The notes: generated from the letters alone by a model not told the origin. Positions 47,311 to 58,325 are shown, counted from the stretch's first letter. The stretch is 64,000 nt of DNA from Pseudomonas berkeleyensis (GCF_014109765.1 NZ_CP059139.1:4981001-5045000); one strand, 5' to 3'. Numbers and translations: made by a program.

Positions 47311-49287
47311 ATGAGCATGGAACGTCTCAGCCAGCAGGTTGACGCCTACGTTGCCTGGAAGCGCGAGCTGATGCGCGAGATCACGCGCTATCGCAGCTGG
47401 CTGGAGCACAATCGGCTCAACTCCGAAGCCGTACAGGCCCGCCTCGAACGCGCCCTGAAGATTCTGCGCACCGACCACATCACCCTGGCTTTCGTTGGCG
47501 AGTTCTCACGCGGCAAGACCGAGCTGATCAACAGCCTGTTCTTCTCCGAATATGGTCAGCGCATGCTGCCCTCGCACGCCGGGCGCACCACTATGTGCCC
47601 CACCGAGCTGTTCTTCGACCCGCGCTCGGAGCGCCCCTACATTCGCCTGCTGCCGATAGAGACCCGTACGGCCTCGGCCAGCGTCGCCCAGTTCAAGCGC
47701 ATTCCCAGGCACTGGGTGAACATCCCGCTGGACACCAGCGACCCCGCCAACATGGCCCTGGCCTTCAGCCAGGTGGCCAAGACCAAAGCCATGCCGGTGG
47801 AGCAGGCGATCCAGCTCGGCTTCCACCCGGACATGCTCGAAGGCACCGGCAAGCGCGGCCAGGTACTGGTACCGGCCTGGCGCCATGCGATGGTCAATTT
47901 CGACCACCCCTTGCTGCGCCAGGGCCTGCGCATTCTCGATACGCCCGGCCTCAATGCTCTCGGCAGTGAGCCGGAACTGACCCTGTCGATGCTGCCCAAC
48001 GCCCAGGCGATCATCTTCCTGCTGTCCGCCGATACCGGCGTCACCGCCAGCGACATGAGCATCTGGCAACAGCACATCCGCCAACTCGACGAAGATGCGC
48101 AGACCAGCCTGTTCGCCGTCCTGAACAAGATCGACGTGCTGTGGGACGACCTTGCTGGCGAGAGCTTCGTGCAGAACGCCATCAGCCAGATCCAGAACTC
48201 CACCGCCAAGCAATTGGGCATCGCCAAGCAGGACGTACTGCCGCTGTCCGCCAAGCAAGCGCTATTGGCCAAGGTGCGCAAGGACGAAGAATTGCTGGCG
48301 CGCAGCCAGATGGCCAATCTGGAGAACCTGCTGTGCGAGCGCATCGTCGCGCAGAAGGAGCGCCTGATCGAAGATCATGTGGTGCGTCAGGTGCTGGCCT
48401 TGCTCAATAACAGCCAGCACGTGCTCAACCTGCGCCTGGAAAAGGTCAACGAACAGCTGGCCCTGCTTGGCAATCACCAGCAGGACAATGGCCAGTTGCT
48501 GTTCGAGCTGACCGCCAAGACCAAGGAAGATCACAACCAGCACCACAAGCGCCTGCTCGGCCTGAAGACCAATCAGCGCCTGTTGCAGCGCCAGGGTCAG
48601 CTGCTGCGCCATGCCGCACGTGCCGAGCGCCTGGAAGAACACCTCAACGAAGTTCGACGCAACCTTACCGGCAGTTGGACCACCCTGGGCATCAACCAGG
48701 CCATCCTGCATTTTTTCCGCGCCGTCGAGCAGGATCTGCACAACCTGCAGCACGAAGCCGAGATGGCCAACAAGATGGTTGCCGCCATCTATCGCCGGCA
48801 TAACGAAGACAACCCGCTGGGCGGCGTCGACGCACCACAGTTCAAGATCCAGCGCTACCTGCGTGAACTGAAAAAGCTGCAAGCCAAGGGCGACCAGTTC
48901 CGCCTGCACGTGAAGACCCTGCTCACCGAACAGCGCAGCCTGACCCGGCGCTTCTTCGCCACCCTGGCCCAGGAAGTGATCGGCCTGCACCAGCGCCTGC
49001 GGCAGGACGCCGAGCAATGGGCGGCCGATGCACTGATGCCGCTGATGCAGCACACCCTGGAACACAAGCAGATGCTGGAAACTCACATGCTGCGGCTCAA
49101 GGCGCTGGCCCAGGAAACCCAGCAAACGCGCAAACGGAGCCTGCAACTGGCGCGCTATCAGGAAGAGCTGGAGCAGCAACTGGCCCAGGCCAGCGAGATG
49201 CTGCGCGTACTGCGCCGCCCGGCGCCGGTGCAGCGTCAAGGCAAGGTGGTCAGCCTGCCGGTGATCGCGCGCCCACGCAGCCTGTAA
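47311..49287 (+). CDS. Core-genome dynamin-family GTPase
   Basis: A 658-residue protein. Seen: P-loop GEFSRGKTE (63-71), a G2-like GRTTMCPTELFF, G3 DTPGLN and G4 LNKID, followed by long helical stalk segments rich in Gln and Leu. AGGAG precedes ATG 47311; a GTG at 47230 is an earlier in-frame alternative. Codon use is that of the core genome, unlike the island dynamins. It stands alone between yggU and metX. Likely role in membrane dynamics, unproven. No hydrophobic paddle is evident. Confidence 0.88.
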   Translation: MSMERLSQQVDAYVAWKRELMREITRYRSWLEHNRLNSEAVQARLERALKILRTDHITLAFVGEFSRGKTELINSLFFSEYGQRMLPSHAGRTTMCPTELFFDPRSERPYIRLLPIETRTASASVAQFKRIPRHWVNIPLDTSDPANMALAFSQVAKTKAMPVEQAIQLGFHPDMLEGTGKRGQVLVPAWRHAMVNFDHPLLRQGLRILDTPGLNALGSEPELTLSMLPNAQAIIFLLSADTGVTASDMSIWQQHIRQLDEDAQTSLFAVLNKIDVLWDDLAGESFVQNAISQIQNSTAKQLGIAKQDVLPLSAKQALLAKVRKDEELLARSQMANLENLLCERIVAQKERLIEDHVVRQVLALLNNSQHVLNLRLEKVNEQLALLGNHQQDNGQLLFELTAKTKEDHNQHHKRLLGLKTNQRLLQRQGQLLRHAARAERLEEHLNEVRRNLTGSWTTLGINQAILHFFRAVEQDLHNLQHEAEMANKMVAAIYRRHNEDNPLGGVDAPQFKIQRYLRELKKLQAKGDQFRLHVKTLLTEQRSLTRRFFATLAQEVIGLHQRLRQDAEQWAADALMPLMQHTLEHKQMLETHMLRLKALAQETQQTRKRSLQLARYQEELEQQLAQASEMLRVLRRPAPVQRQGKVVSLPVIARPRSL

Positions 49288-49415
49288 ATTCTATGTTCAT
49301 GCGCGCCCTGCCCTCTCTTCCATAAATGGGAGAGAGGTGACCAGACCGCTCGCTTGCCGCTCGGGTCGGTGCTCTTTAGACTGGCGCCCTCCTCAGAGTC
49401 ATTAGCAGCGCCTCA

Positions 49416-50555
49416 ATGCCCACTGCATTCCCCGAAGATTCCGTCGGTCTGGTCAGCCCCCAGGTATTCCGCTTCAGCGAGCCGCTGGCGCTGGCCTGCG
49501 GGCGCAGCCTGGCCGAGTACGAACTGGTCGTCGAGACCTACGGCGAACTGAACGCCGCACGCAGCAATGCCGTGCTCATCTGTCACGCCCTGTCCGGTCA
49601 TCATCACGCCGCCGGCTATCACAGCGCGGATGATCGCAAACCTGGCTGGTGGGACAGTTGCATCGGCCCCGGCAAACCGATCGACACCAACAAGTTCTTC
49701 GTCGTCAGCCTCAACAACCTAGGCGGCTGCAACGGCTCCACCGGGCCAAGCAGCACCAACCCGGCCACCGGCAAACCCTACGGCGCCGACTTCCCGGTGA
49801 TGACGGTCGAAGACTGGGTACACAGCCAGGCGCGCCTGGCCGACGAACTCGGCATCGACCAATGGGCAGCGGTGATCGGCGGCAGCCTCGGCGGCATGCA
49901 GGCCATGCAGTGGACCATCAGCTACCCCGAGCGCGTGCGCCATTGCCTGGCCATCGCCTCGGCGCCCAAGCTGTCGGCGCAGAACATCGCCTTCAACGAA
50001 GTGGCGCGCCAGGCGATTCTCACCGACCCCGAATTCCACGGCGGACACTTCCAGGAACAGGGTGTGATCCCCAAGCGCGGGCTGATGCTGGCGCGCATGG
50101 TCGGCCACATCACCTACCTGTCCGATGACGCCATGGGCGAGAAATTCGGCCGTGGCCTGAAGAGCGAGAAGCTCAACTACGACTTCCACAGCGTCGAGTT
50201 CCAGGTCGAAAGCTACCTGCGCTATCAGGGCGAAGAGTTTTCCGGGCGTTTCGACGCCAACACCTACCTGCTGATGACCAAGGCACTGGACTACTTCGAC
50301 CCGGCCGCCGCGCACGACGGCGACCTGGCGAAGACCCTGGCCGGCGCCAAGGCGGACTTCTGCCTGATGTCCTTCACCACCGACTGGCGCTTCTCGCCGG
50401 CGCGCTCGCGGGAGATCGTCGACGCTCTGCTGGCCGCGAAGAAGAACGTCTGCTACCTGGAGATCGATGCACCGCAGGGCCATGACGCCTTCCTCATGCC
50501 GATCCCGCGTTATCTGCAGGCGTTCGGCAGCTACATGAAGCGAATCGAGGTATGA
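49416..50555 (+). CDS. metX: Homoserine O-acyltransferase
   Basis: A 379-residue alpha/beta-hydrolase-fold enzyme of methionine synthesis. Seen: [27 protein letters not shown], the nucleophile motif [20 protein letters not shown] with the aspartate, and the histidine in QGHDAFL. Pseudomonas MetX enzymes use succinyl-CoA and need MetW, the next gene. ATG 49416; no upstream alternative with family similarity. Confidence 0.96.
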   Translation: MPTAFPEDSVGLVSPQVFRFSEPLALACGRSLAEYELVVETYGELNAARSNAVLICHALSGHHHAAGYHSADDRKPGWWDSCIGPGKPIDTNKFFVVSLNNLGGCNGSTGPSSTNPATGKPYGADFPVMTVEDWVHSQARLADELGIDQWAAVIGGSLGGMQAMQWTISYPERVRHCLAIASAPKLSAQNIAFNEVARQAILTDPEFHGGHFQEQGVIPKRGLMLARMVGHITYLSDDAMGEKFGRGLKSEKLNYDFHSVEFQVESYLRYQGEEFSGRFDANTYLLMTKALDYFDPAAAHDGDLAKTLAGAKADFCLMSFTTDWRFSPARSREIVDALLAAKKNVCYLEIDAPQGHDAFLMPIPRYLQAFGSYMKRIEV

Positions 50556-51178
50556 GCATGCGAGCGGATCTGGAAATCATCCAGGAATGGATCGCCCCAG
50601 GCAGCCGTGTGCTCGACCTGGGCTGTGGCGATGGCGAACTGCTGGCCTGGCTGCGCGACAACAAGCAGGTTGCCGGCTATGGCCTGGAAATCGACCCGGA
50701 CAAGATCGCCCTGTGCATCGAGCGCGGCGTCAACGTCATCGAGCAGAACCTCGACCTCGGCCTGGGTAATTTCGCCAGCAACAGCTTCGACGTGGTGGTC
50801 ATGACCCAGTCGCTGCAAGCGCTGCACTACCCGGACAAGGTGCTGGCCGAGATGCTGCGCGTCGGCAAGACCTGCATCATCACCTTCCCCAATTTCGGCC
50901 ACTGGCGCTGCCGCTGGTACCTGACGACAAAAGGTCGCATGCCGGTGTCGGACTTCCTGCCCTATACCTGGTACAACACGCCGAACATCCACTTCTGCAC
51001 CTTCGAGGACTTCGAGCGCCTCTGTCACGCCCAGGGTGCACGCGTGGAAGAACGCCTGGCGGTGGATCGCGATCACCACCACGGCCTGGCAAGCCGCATC
51101 TGGCCTAACCTGCTGGGTGAAATCGGCATCTACCGTATCAGCGCCGCAGGCCTTTCCGGACATCAGGTCGCGGTCTGA
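50552..51178 (+). CDS. metW: Methionine biosynthesis protein MetW
   Basis: A 208-residue class-I methyltransferase-fold protein ([30 protein letters not shown]) that partners MetX. ATG 50552 overlaps the metX stop (ATGA); MRADLEIIQ at 50558 is an alternative. The pair is usual in this genus. Confidence 0.95.
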   Translation: MSMRADLEIIQEWIAPGSRVLDLGCGDGELLAWLRDNKQVAGYGLEIDPDKIALCIERGVNVIEQNLDLGLGNFASNSFDVVVMTQSLQALHYPDKVLAEMLRVGKTCIITFPNFGHWRCRWYLTTKGRMPVSDFLPYTWYNTPNIHFCTFEDFERLCHAQGARVEERLAVDRDHHHGLASRIWPNLLGEIGIYRISAAGLSGHQVAV

Positions 51179-51194
51179 ACAGAGGAGAATCATC

Positions 51195-51611
51195 ATGCGC
51201 CGTCTCGTTCCCTTCCTCATCGCCCTGTGCCTGGCACTGCCAGCCGCCGCCGAACGCAAGCAGAGCTTTGGCGACCTCGACGTGCACTACAGCGTGTTCA
51301 ATTCCAGCTTCATCCAGCCGGATATCGCTGCTGCCGCCGGCCTGACTCGCAGCAAGACTCAAGGCGTGATCAACGTCGCCGTACTCAAGGCCGGTAAGGC
51401 CAGCACCGCCGTGGTGGGTGGTGAAGTGAAGGATCTGCTCGGCAAGAGCACCGCCCTGACCTTCCGCCAGGTCACCGAAGGTGGCGCCATCTATTACCTG
51501 GCGCAGTTCCCCTTCAAGACCCGCGAAGTGCTGAGCTTCACCCTGGATGTGCGCCAGGGCGACGACGCACACCGCATCACCTTCAACCAGGAAATGTTCC
51601 CGGATGACTAA
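51195..51611 (+). CDS. DUF4426 secreted protein
   Basis: A 138-residue protein with a signal peptide ([20 protein letters not shown]). The mature part includes [21 protein letters not shown] and a beta-rich region ([21 protein letters not shown], interrupted) as in DUF4426. AGAGGAG precedes ATG 51195. Overlaps rdgB by 8 bp, so translationally coupled. Function unknown. Confidence 0.88.
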   Translation: MRRLVPFLIALCLALPAAAERKQSFGDLDVHYSVFNSSFIQPDIAAAAGLTRSKTQGVINVAVLKAGKASTAVVGGEVKDLLGKSTALTFRQVTEGGAIYYLAQFPFKTREVLSFTLDVRQGDDAHRITFNQEMFPDD

Positions 51612-52212
51612 TCCCGCGAGTGGTTTCAAGGAACTGGTACTGGCCAGCCACAATGCCGGCAAGCTCAAGGAGCTGCAGGCCATGCTCGGTGACGCCGTGC
51701 GCGTGCGCTCCATCGGTGAGTTCAGCCAGGTCGAACCGGAAGAGACCGGCCTGTCGTTCGTCGAGAACGCCATCCTCAAAGCGCGCAACGCAGCGCGCAT
51801 CTCCGGCCTGCCAGCGCTGGCCGACGACTCCGGCCTGGCGGTGGATGCCCTCGGCGGAGCCCCAGGCATCTATTCGGCGCGCTATGCCGATGGCAAGGGC
51901 GATGCGGCCAACAACGCCAAACTGCTCGACGCCCTCAAGGACGTACCGGATGCCGAGCGCGGCGCCCAGTTCGTCTGCGCCCTGGCGCTAGTGCGGCATG
52001 CCGATGATCCGTTGCCGATTCTCTGCGAAGGCCTGTGGCACGGCAGCATCCTGCATGCCGCCCGCGGCGAACATGGCTTCGGCTACGATCCGCTGTTCTG
52101 GGTACCCGAAGGTGAGTGCTCCAGCGCCGAAATGCCGCCCGAGCAGAAGAACCGCCTGAGTCACCGCGCCCGCGCCATGGCCCTGCTCAAGCAGCGCCTG
52201 GGGCTGGCATGA
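51604..52212 (+). CDS. rdgB: dITP/XTP pyrophosphatase
   Basis: A 202-residue house-cleaning enzyme of the HAM1 family that removes non-canonical purine triphosphates. Seen: [62 protein letters not shown] 51604 lies in the end of the DUF4426 gene; its stop overlaps hemW (ATGA). Confidence 0.96.
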   Translation: MTNPASGFKELVLASHNAGKLKELQAMLGDAVRVRSIGEFSQVEPEETGLSFVENAILKARNAARISGLPALADDSGLAVDALGGAPGIYSARYADGKGDAANNAKLLDALKDVPDAERGAQFVCALALVRHADDPLPILCEGLWHGSILHAARGEHGFGYDPLFWVPEGECSSAEMPPEQKNRLSHRARAMALLKQRLGLA

Positions 52213-53369
52213 GCGACACCGCTGGCGGGCGCTTCCTGCTCCCGCCCCTGGCGCTCTATATCCACATCCCGTGGTGCGTGCGCAAATGCCCGTACTGCGA
52301 CTTCAACTCCCACGCCGCCGGGCCGACACTGCCTGAAGAAGAGTACGTCGACGCGCTGCTGGCCGACCTCGATATCGACCTGCAGCACGTCCACGGCCGG
52401 CCGCTGACTTCGATCTTCTTCGGCGGCGGCACCCCGAGCCTGTTCTCGGATCGCGCGCTGGGCCGCCTGCTGGAAGGTATCGAGCGGCGCATCGCCTTCG
52501 CGCCCGACATCGAAATCACCCTGGAAGCCAACCCCGGCACCTTCGAGCAGGCCAAGTTCAAGGGCTATCGGGCTCTGGGCATCAATCGTCTGTCCATCGG
52601 CGTGCAAAGCTTCCAGGAGGCCAAGCTCAAGGCACTCGGGCGCATCCACGATGGCGGCGAAGCCATCCGCGCTGCCGACATGGCCCGCGCCGCCGGCTTC
52701 GATAACTTCAACCTCGACCTGATGCACGGCCTGCCCGAGCAGAGTATCGAGGACGCGCTGTTCGACCTGCGCACCGCCATCGCCCAGGCACCGACGCACC
52801 TGTCCTGGTACCAGCTGACCATGGAGCCGAACACGGTGTTCTGGAACCAGCCGCCGGTGCTTCCCGAGGACGATCTACTGTGGGACATCCAGGAAGCCGG
52901 CCAGGCGCTGCTCGCGGCCGAGGGTTACGCGCAGTACGAAGTGTCCGCCTATGCCCAACCCGGCAAGCAGGCGCGACACAACCTCAACTACTGGACGTTC
53001 GGCGACTTCCTCGGCATCGGTGCCGGAGCCCACGCCAAGCTGAGCACACCGCACGGGCGCATCCTGCGCACCTGGAAAACCCGTCTGCCCAAGGACTATC
53101 TCGATCCAGGCAAGGTTTACCAGGCAGGCGAACGCGTGCTGGATAGCGACGAGCTGCCCTTCGAGTTCCTGATGAACGTGCTGCGCCTGACCGACGGCGC
53201 GCCGACCGAGTTGTTCAGCCAGCGCACCGGCCTGTCCCTGCAGCAGCTGGAACAGGCACGTCGCGAGGCCGAGCGCCGTGGTCTGCTGCAAGGCGATGAC
53301 ACCCGTTTGGCCGCCACGGCAAAGGGACAGTTGTTTCTCAACGACCTGCTGCAACTGTTCCTCGCCTAG
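52209..53369 (+). CDS. hemW: Haem chaperone HemW (radical SAM)
   Basis: A 386-residue radical SAM protein. Seen: the cluster [10 protein letters not shown] (Cx3Cx2C), [19 protein letters not shown], and HNLNYW, a mark of HemW rather than HemN. Thought to deliver haem; not a coproporphyrinogen oxidase despite old names. ATG 52209 overlaps rdgB stop. Confidence 0.94.
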   Translation: MSDTAGGRFLLPPLALYIHIPWCVRKCPYCDFNSHAAGPTLPEEEYVDALLADLDIDLQHVHGRPLTSIFFGGGTPSLFSDRALGRLLEGIERRIAFAPDIEITLEANPGTFEQAKFKGYRALGINRLSIGVQSFQEAKLKALGRIHDGGEAIRAADMARAAGFDNFNLDLMHGLPEQSIEDALFDLRTAIAQAPTHLSWYQLTMEPNTVFWNQPPVLPEDDLLWDIQEAGQALLAAEGYAQYEVSAYAQPGKQARHNLNYWTFGDFLGIGAGAHAKLSTPHGRILRTWKTRLPKDYLDPGKVYQAGERVLDSDELPFEFLMNVLRLTDGAPTELFSQRTGLSLQQLEQARREAERRGLLQGDDTRLAATAKGQLFLNDLLQLFLA

Positions 53370-53486
53370 CCTCGCAACGCCCTGCAAGGGTGGATTCGCA
53401 GGGCAAGCAGCGACTGTTGCTTGTCCAGGCGCCCTACAAATCCGGTAGTCTATGGCGCTTCACCATGCGCAGACAGGGAACCCGTC

Positions 53487-54638
53487 GTGCTCGACCCGCG
53501 CAGCATCGTCTTCATTCTCGCCGCCCTGAGCCTGCTGATGGCCATCGTGCTATCGGCCATGCCCAGCGCCGTGCGCGATCGCCAGCAGGGCGCGCGACAC
53601 TGGAGCGCGAGCATGCTCTGCGTGGCACTCGCCGCCGTACTGTACGGCTTGCGCGGCATGGTGCCGGAGTCGCTGTCGATGGTGGTCGCCAACGCCTCTG
53701 CCATGGGCGCCACCGCACTGATCTACTACGGCGGACGCGCCTTCTTCGAGCAGCGGCGTCATGGCCGACAACTGATCATCGCCCTGCTGCTTGCCAACCT
53801 GGGGCTGATCTACTGCTTCTACGTGCAGGATCTCTACGCCATCCGCGTGGTGATTTTCTCCAGCGTCTCCGGGGTCTTGCTGTTCCTGTTCGGCCTCGAC
53901 GTGCTGCGGCATCGCCCACGCGACACCGGGCGCGCACAATTTCCCTATCTGTTCACGGCGATCACGGTGATCTTCGACGCGCTGGTGTCGCTGGCCCGCA
54001 TCATCAACGCCGTGCTGAACCCCAGCGGGGGGAGCGACTTCCTCGCACCGACGCCGCTCAATGCCCTGTATTTTTCCACCCACGGCCTGCTGGCGATCTG
54101 CATCTCGGTCGGTTTCATCCTCATGCTCAACGAGCGCCTGCATGCGATGCTCGAACACCAGCTCAGCCACGATCCGCTGACCAATGCCTACTCCCGGCCA
54201 ATGATCTTCGAACTTGCACAGCGTGAGCTGAGCACCCTGCGCCAGCCTCTATCGTTGTTGCTGCTGGATATCGATCACTTCAAACAGGTCAACGACAACC
54301 TCGGCCACCAGGGCGGTGACGAGGTGCTCAAGCATTTCGTGCGCACGCTCACGGCCAAACTGCGCTCGAACGAGCCGCTGGGTCGCTATGGTGGCGAGGA
54401 ATTCATCATCCTGCTACGCGACGTAGACGCCGAATCGGCGCGCATCACCGCCGAACGACTGCGCCAATGCGTTGCCGAAGCTCCGTATCGTCACTCGCAG
54501 AGCGATTACCCGATCACCACCAGCATCGGTCATGCCACCGCATATGCGCAGGAGAGCCTGGAGCAACTGCTGCAGCGCGCCGATACGGCGCTGTACCGCG
54601 CCAAGCGCGAAGGTCGCAACCGAGTCGAACAAGCCTGA
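53487..54638 (+). CDS. Membrane diguanylate cyclase
   Basis: A 383-residue protein with about six hydrophobic helices in the first 190 residues (IVFILAALSLLMAIVL, LLLANLGLIYCFYV and others) and a C-terminal GGDEF domain with active-site GGEEF, preceded by LLLDIDHFKQVND. It should make c-di-GMP. No ATG fits the N-terminus; GTG 53487 has AGGGAA six bases upstream and is chosen. The sensed signal is unknown. Confidence 0.88.
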   Translation: MLDPRSIVFILAALSLLMAIVLSAMPSAVRDRQQGARHWSASMLCVALAAVLYGLRGMVPESLSMVVANASAMGATALIYYGGRAFFEQRRHGRQLIIALLLANLGLIYCFYVQDLYAIRVVIFSSVSGVLLFLFGLDVLRHRPRDTGRAQFPYLFTAITVIFDALVSLARIINAVLNPSGGSDFLAPTPLNALYFSTHGLLAICISVGFILMLNERLHAMLEHQLSHDPLTNAYSRPMIFELAQRELSTLRQPLSLLLLDIDHFKQVNDNLGHQGGDEVLKHFVRTLTAKLRSNEPLGRYGGEEFIILLRDVDAESARITAERLRQCVAEAPYRHSQSDYPITTSIGHATAYAQESLEQLLQRADTALYRAKREGRNRVEQA

Positions 54639-54654
54639 CCCTCTAGGAGCCCCA

Positions 54655-54978
54655 ATGGATCTGATACTGGATCTGATCGTCACCCTGTCGCGCTGGAGCC
54701 GCAGCCACCTCGGCGATATCTCCCTGGCCATCATGGCCACTCTGCTGGTGCTGTTCGGCCCGGCGATCAACGCCTGGGTTCAACGTACCATCGGCAATCT
54801 CAACTTCGTGCTGCGCACCCTGCTGTTCGTGGTGTTCTGCGCCGTGGGCTACGGCCTGGCCATCGTCTTCCTCACGCCCTGGCTGGCCAAGGGCCTGGCG
54901 CACTTCAACAACTTCACCCTGGCGCCGGTATTGATCCTGATCTTCGTGGTAATCGGCATCCTCGCCGACCGCAATTAG
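54655..54978 (+). CDS. DUF3392 membrane protein
   Basis: A 107-residue inner-membrane protein with about three hydrophobic helices (ISLAIMATLLVLFGPAI, LLFVVFCAVGYGLAIVFL, LAPVLILIFVVIGIL). TAGGAG precedes ATG 54655, 16 bp after the cyclase stop, so the two may share a transcript. Function unknown. Confidence 0.85.
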   Translation: MDLILDLIVTLSRWSRSHLGDISLAIMATLLVLFGPAINAWVQRTIGNLNFVLRTLLFVVFCAVGYGLAIVFLTPWLAKGLAHFNNFTLAPVLILIFVVIGILADRN

Positions 54979-55002
54979 CGAGCCGTGTCCTGCTTCACGA
55001 AG

Positions 55003-55551
55003 TCAGCTGTGCAGCCACGCCAAAGCCTGCTCGACCAGTTGTTCAGGACTGTCGCACGTCGAATCGAGCCGCAACAACGGGCAGCTCAGTTGTCGCTCGA
55101 TCCAGGCTTCGTGCATACGCAGGCTGCGGGTCTGCAGGTCACCCTGTTCGTAGCCGGCCGCCCATTCGAGAAATGCCTGGCTCTGCGCATGCATATCGCC
55201 ACCCGGCTGGATGCGCTCACCATAGCGCTGCGCCTCACGCTGGCGCAGGCGGCGCATGCGCTCCTCATCGTCCAGGCGCAGGAACAGCGCATGGCTGAAC
55301 GACGGAATCAATGCCTCGCCCCAGCCGCACAGCGAGCCGCTCAACAGCCAATTCGGCGCCTGCGCCGCGTGCTCGCGGATCATTTCCACACGCTGCTGCG
55401 GCGGGCGCTTGTGCAGGTAAGGCGGCTCACTGGGCAGCCAGTAGAAATCGTCGGTATCCAGGTGCAGCCAAGCGCAACGCTCGGCCAATGCCCGAGCCAG
55501 GGTGGTGGTGCCAGAGCCGGATGCACCGAAGATATGTAACCGAACCGCCAT
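55003..55551 (-). CDS. P-loop kinase-like protein with altered Walker A
   Basis: A 182-residue adenylate/shikimate-kinase-fold protein. The P-loop reads GASGSGTTT (8-18 region), with threonine where the family's invariant Walker lysine is expected. Downstream LHLDTDDFYWLPSEPP and RLRQREAQRYGERI look like kinase lid and substrate regions. The same substitution occurs in related bacterial proteins, so it is probably a conserved variant and not a mutation. Substrate unknown. Confidence 0.82.
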   Translation of the reverse strand: MAVRLHIFGASGSGTTTLARALAERCAWLHLDTDDFYWLPSEPPYLHKRPPQQRVEMIREHAAQAPNWLLSGSLCGWGEALIPSFSHALFLRLDDEERMRRLRQREAQRYGERIQPGGDMHAQSQAFLEWAAGYEQGDLQTRSLRMHEAWIERQLSCPLLRLDSTCDSPEQLVEQALAWLHS

Positions 55552-55584
55552 GGATTCACCTCCTTATTCGAACAGGACTTCAAG

Positions 55585-56013
55585 ATGATTCGCCCCTACC
55601 GCCCTTCTGACAGCGAAGCCGTACTCACGCTCTGGCTCGATGCCTCGATCCAGGCACACGACTTCGTACCGAAGGCGTTCTGGCAGGAGCAGCTGCCCGC
55701 CATGCGCGAGCACTACCTGCCGCAAGCCGAAACCCTGGTGCTGGAGGAAAATGGCCAGACGCTTGGTTTTCTGTCGCTGCATGAACAGCGCCTGGCTGCA
55801 TTGTTCGTCAGCCCGGACGCCCAGGGCCGTGGCATAGGCCGCCGACTACTGGACGAAGCCAAGCGCAGGCGCGACAGCCTCGAGCTGAGCGTGTACTGCG
55901 CCAATACTCGGGCAGTGGCCTTTTACGCAGCCAACGGTTTCGTGGCCGCTGCCGAAGTGCACGACCCGCACACCGGCCAGCCGGAGCTGACGATGCGCTG
56001 GTCGCGCGCATGA
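55585..56013 (+). CDS. GNAT N-acetyltransferase
   Basis: A 142-residue acetyltransferase with the acetyl-CoA loop VSPDAQGRGIGRRLLDEA. Similar in length to E. coli YjaB. AGGA precedes ATG 55585. Substrate unknown. It ends six bases before the convergent DUF1329 gene stop. Confidence 0.88.
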   Translation: MIRPYRPSDSEAVLTLWLDASIQAHDFVPKAFWQEQLPAMREHYLPQAETLVLEENGQTLGFLSLHEQRLAALFVSPDAQGRGIGRRLLDEAKRRRDSLELSVYCANTRAVAFYAANGFVAAAEVHDPHTGQPELTMRWSRA

Positions 56014-56019
56014 AGAGGC

Positions 56020-57363
56020 TCAGTTGCCTTCGCGGCGCAGCGCCTGCGGGGTGAAGTCGCGCGGGGTCAACCTGGCGTTGAAGTCGTACATCTTCTCGTT
56101 GTTGTCCAGGCCATCGGCGAAGTAGCGACCGCCCTTGAAGTCGTAGATGGTCTCCAGAGTCGAGCCGAACATCGGTACGTCGTAGTAGCTGATCGGATGC
56201 GCTTCCTGCAGGCCGATCAACGCGCCGCTACGGTCATACAGGTCGACGGCGAGGATCTGCCAGCTGTCCTCGTCGAGATAGAAACGACGCTTGCCGTACG
56301 GATGGCTGAAGCCGGTGCGCAGATCCGCCTCGACCACCCAGACGCGGTGCAGCTCGTAACGCAGCAATTCCGGATTGATGTGCTTGGCCTGCAGGATGTC
56401 GGCGTAGGGAATGCCCTTCTGGTGCACGGCGTAGCTGTTGTAAGGCACCAGCATCTCGCGCTTGCCCAACAGTTGCCATTCGTAGCGATCCGGCGCGCCG
56501 TTGTAGGAGTCGACTTGGTCGGCGGTGGCCATGCCATTGGTGTCGGGTTGCAGGGTGTCGTAGGCAAGCATCGGCAGACGGCGCACACGGCGCTCGCCGC
56601 GGTTGAAACGCCAGGCCTTGCGAATCGCCAGCACCTGATCGAGGGTCTCTTGCACCACCAGGGCAGAACCAGCCAGCTTGGCCGGAGCCACTACCTTGTA
56701 CTTGTAATAGAACAGCGTGTTGTCGAGATCCTGCGGCGCAACGCCGTCACGACCATAGAGGAAGTAGACGTCGCGTTCGAGCTTGAGCAGGTTGTAGCTG
56801 CCATTGGCGAGCACTGCCGCCTGATTGGTGGCCATGCTGATCTGGTCGCCACGGTAACGCATGATGTGGTTCCAGATGGCTTCCTGGCCGTTCTGCGGCA
56901 ACGGGAACGGCACGCCAGCAGCGGCACCCTGCACACCGTTGCCACCGGAAATCAGCTCGGCATTCAGCGCATTGAAGCGTGTCGCATCGTAGATACGCTG
57001 CGGTGCGGCAGCGCTGCGACGGGTCGGGAACACCCGCAGGTAGAAGCTGGGATTCTGTTGCAACAGGGTCTTGAGACCGACCGGCAACTGCTGCTCGTAT
57101 TGCGCCAGGTTCTGACTGTCGACCCGATACAGCAGTTTGTCGTCAGCATAGGGATCCGGGTGATGCATGCCCGGCTGGTAATTGCCCGGCGGCGTCGCCA
57201 GGCCACCATCCCAGGCAGGAATGGAGCCGCTGGCGTTGCCAGCGCGCTCACCGCCTAAAGGGGTCAATTCCTGCCCGAGGCGCGCAGCCTGGCTAGGGTC
57301 GACCTTGGCCTGAGCCTGAAAGGCCAGGGCAGTCAGCAGAAGAATGGAAACCGATCTCAACAC
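56020..57363 (-). CDS. DUF1329 outer-membrane-associated protein
   Basis: A 447-residue secreted protein with a signal peptide (LRSVSILLLTALAFQAQA) and a typical N-terminus (LGQELTPLGGERAGNASGSIPAWDGG, interrupted). Family members are LolB-like and are found with fatty-acid or terpene metabolism and with lipid-transport genes in Pseudomonas. Start: GTG at 57363 preceded by AGGAG seven bases upstream; no ATG fits before the signal peptide. Confidence 0.85.
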   Translation of the reverse strand: MLRSVSILLLTALAFQAQAKVDPSQAARLGQELTPLGGERAGNASGSIPAWDGGLATPPGNYQPGMHHPDPYADDKLLYRVDSQNLAQYEQQLPVGLKTLLQQNPSFYLRVFPTRRSAAAPQRIYDATRFNALNAELISGGNGVQGAAAGVPFPLPQNGQEAIWNHIMRYRGDQISMATNQAAVLANGSYNLLKLERDVYFLYGRDGVAPQDLDNTLFYYKYKVVAPAKLAGSALVVQETLDQVLAIRKAWRFNRGERRVRRLPMLAYDTLQPDTNGMATADQVDSYNGAPDRYEWQLLGKREMLVPYNSYAVHQKGIPYADILQAKHINPELLRYELHRVWVVEADLRTGFSHPYGKRRFYLDEDSWQILAVDLYDRSGALIGLQEAHPISYYDVPMFGSTLETIYDFKGGRYFADGLDNNEKMYDFNARLTPRDFTPQALRREGN

Positions 57364-57521
57364 AATGCTCTCCTCGCGGCGCCACGACAGCGGCACCGCT
57401 AATATCTGCACGCCTTGCAGGCGTACTTATCGTTGTTGTGTCTTGCGGTGAGGCGCCGTCCTGGCCGTCGGGTTATCCCGATCTAATGGTGCATCCTGCT
57501 GGTTCTGATTCGGGTCGTTCC

Positions 57522-58238
57522 TCAGCTCTGGCGTTGGAACTTGAGATCCCATACACCGTGGCCAAGACGCTCGCCACGGCGTTCGAACTTGGTCACCGGG
57601 CGCTCTTCAGGGCGCGGCACATAGGTGCCATCGGCAGCCAGGTTGCGGTAGCCAGGCGCGGCGTTCATCACCTCGAGCATGTGCTCAGCATAGTTCTCCC
57701 AATCGGTGGCCATATGCAGGACGCCACCGACCTTCAACTTGCTGCGCACCAGTTCGGCAAAGGCCGGCTGGACGATACGACGCTTGTGGTGACGCGACTT
57801 GTGCCAGGGATCCGGGAAGAACAGCAGCACGCGATCCAGGCTAGCGTCAGCCACGCAGTCGCGCAGCACTTCCAGAGCATCGCAGCTGTAGACGCGGATG
57901 TTGCTCAGGTTCTGCACCATCGCGCCGCTCAGCAGCGCACCGACGCCTGGCTTGTGCACCTCGACACCGATGAAATCCTGCTCAGGGGCGGCAGCGGCCA
58001 TCTCCAGCGTGGAATGGCCCATGCCGAAGCCGATCTCGAAGGTGCGCGGCGCGCTGCGACCGAATACCTGATCGAAATCACGCAGACCATCTTCCAGCTC
58101 CAGGCCGAACAGCGGCCAGCCCTTGTCCAGGCCACGCTGCTGGCCTTCGGTCATGCGTCCGGCACGCATCACGAAGCTCTTGATGGTACGGCGCTGGCGA
58201 CCGTCTTCGGTCAGTTCGGGCTGTTGGGTATCGGTCAT
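57522..58238 (-). CDS. trmB: tRNA (guanine-N7)-methyltransferase
   Basis: A 238-residue SAM-dependent enzyme that makes m7G46 in tRNA. Seen: [15 protein letters not shown], the SAM motif, [18 protein letters not shown], and C-terminal [17 protein letters not shown]. 87 bp downstream of thiG in the same direction. Confidence 0.96.
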   Translation of the reverse strand: MTDTQQPELTEDGRQRRTIKSFVMRAGRMTEGQQRGLDKGWPLFGLELEDGLRDFDQVFGRSAPRTFEIGFGMGHSTLEMAAAAPEQDFIGVEVHKPGVGALLSGAMVQNLSNIRVYSCDALEVLRDCVADASLDRVLLFFPDPWHKSRHHKRRIVQPAFAELVRSKLKVGGVLHMATDWENYAEHMLEVMNAAPGYRNLAADGTYVPRPEERPVTKFERRGERLGHGVWDLKFQRQS

Positions 58239-58325
58239 GCTGTGCTCTTGTAGAGTGCTTACGATTTCGCGAACGGCGACCCTGCTTTCAACGCAGCAGG
58301 GCCGACGCGCAGCAAATCGTTATCC

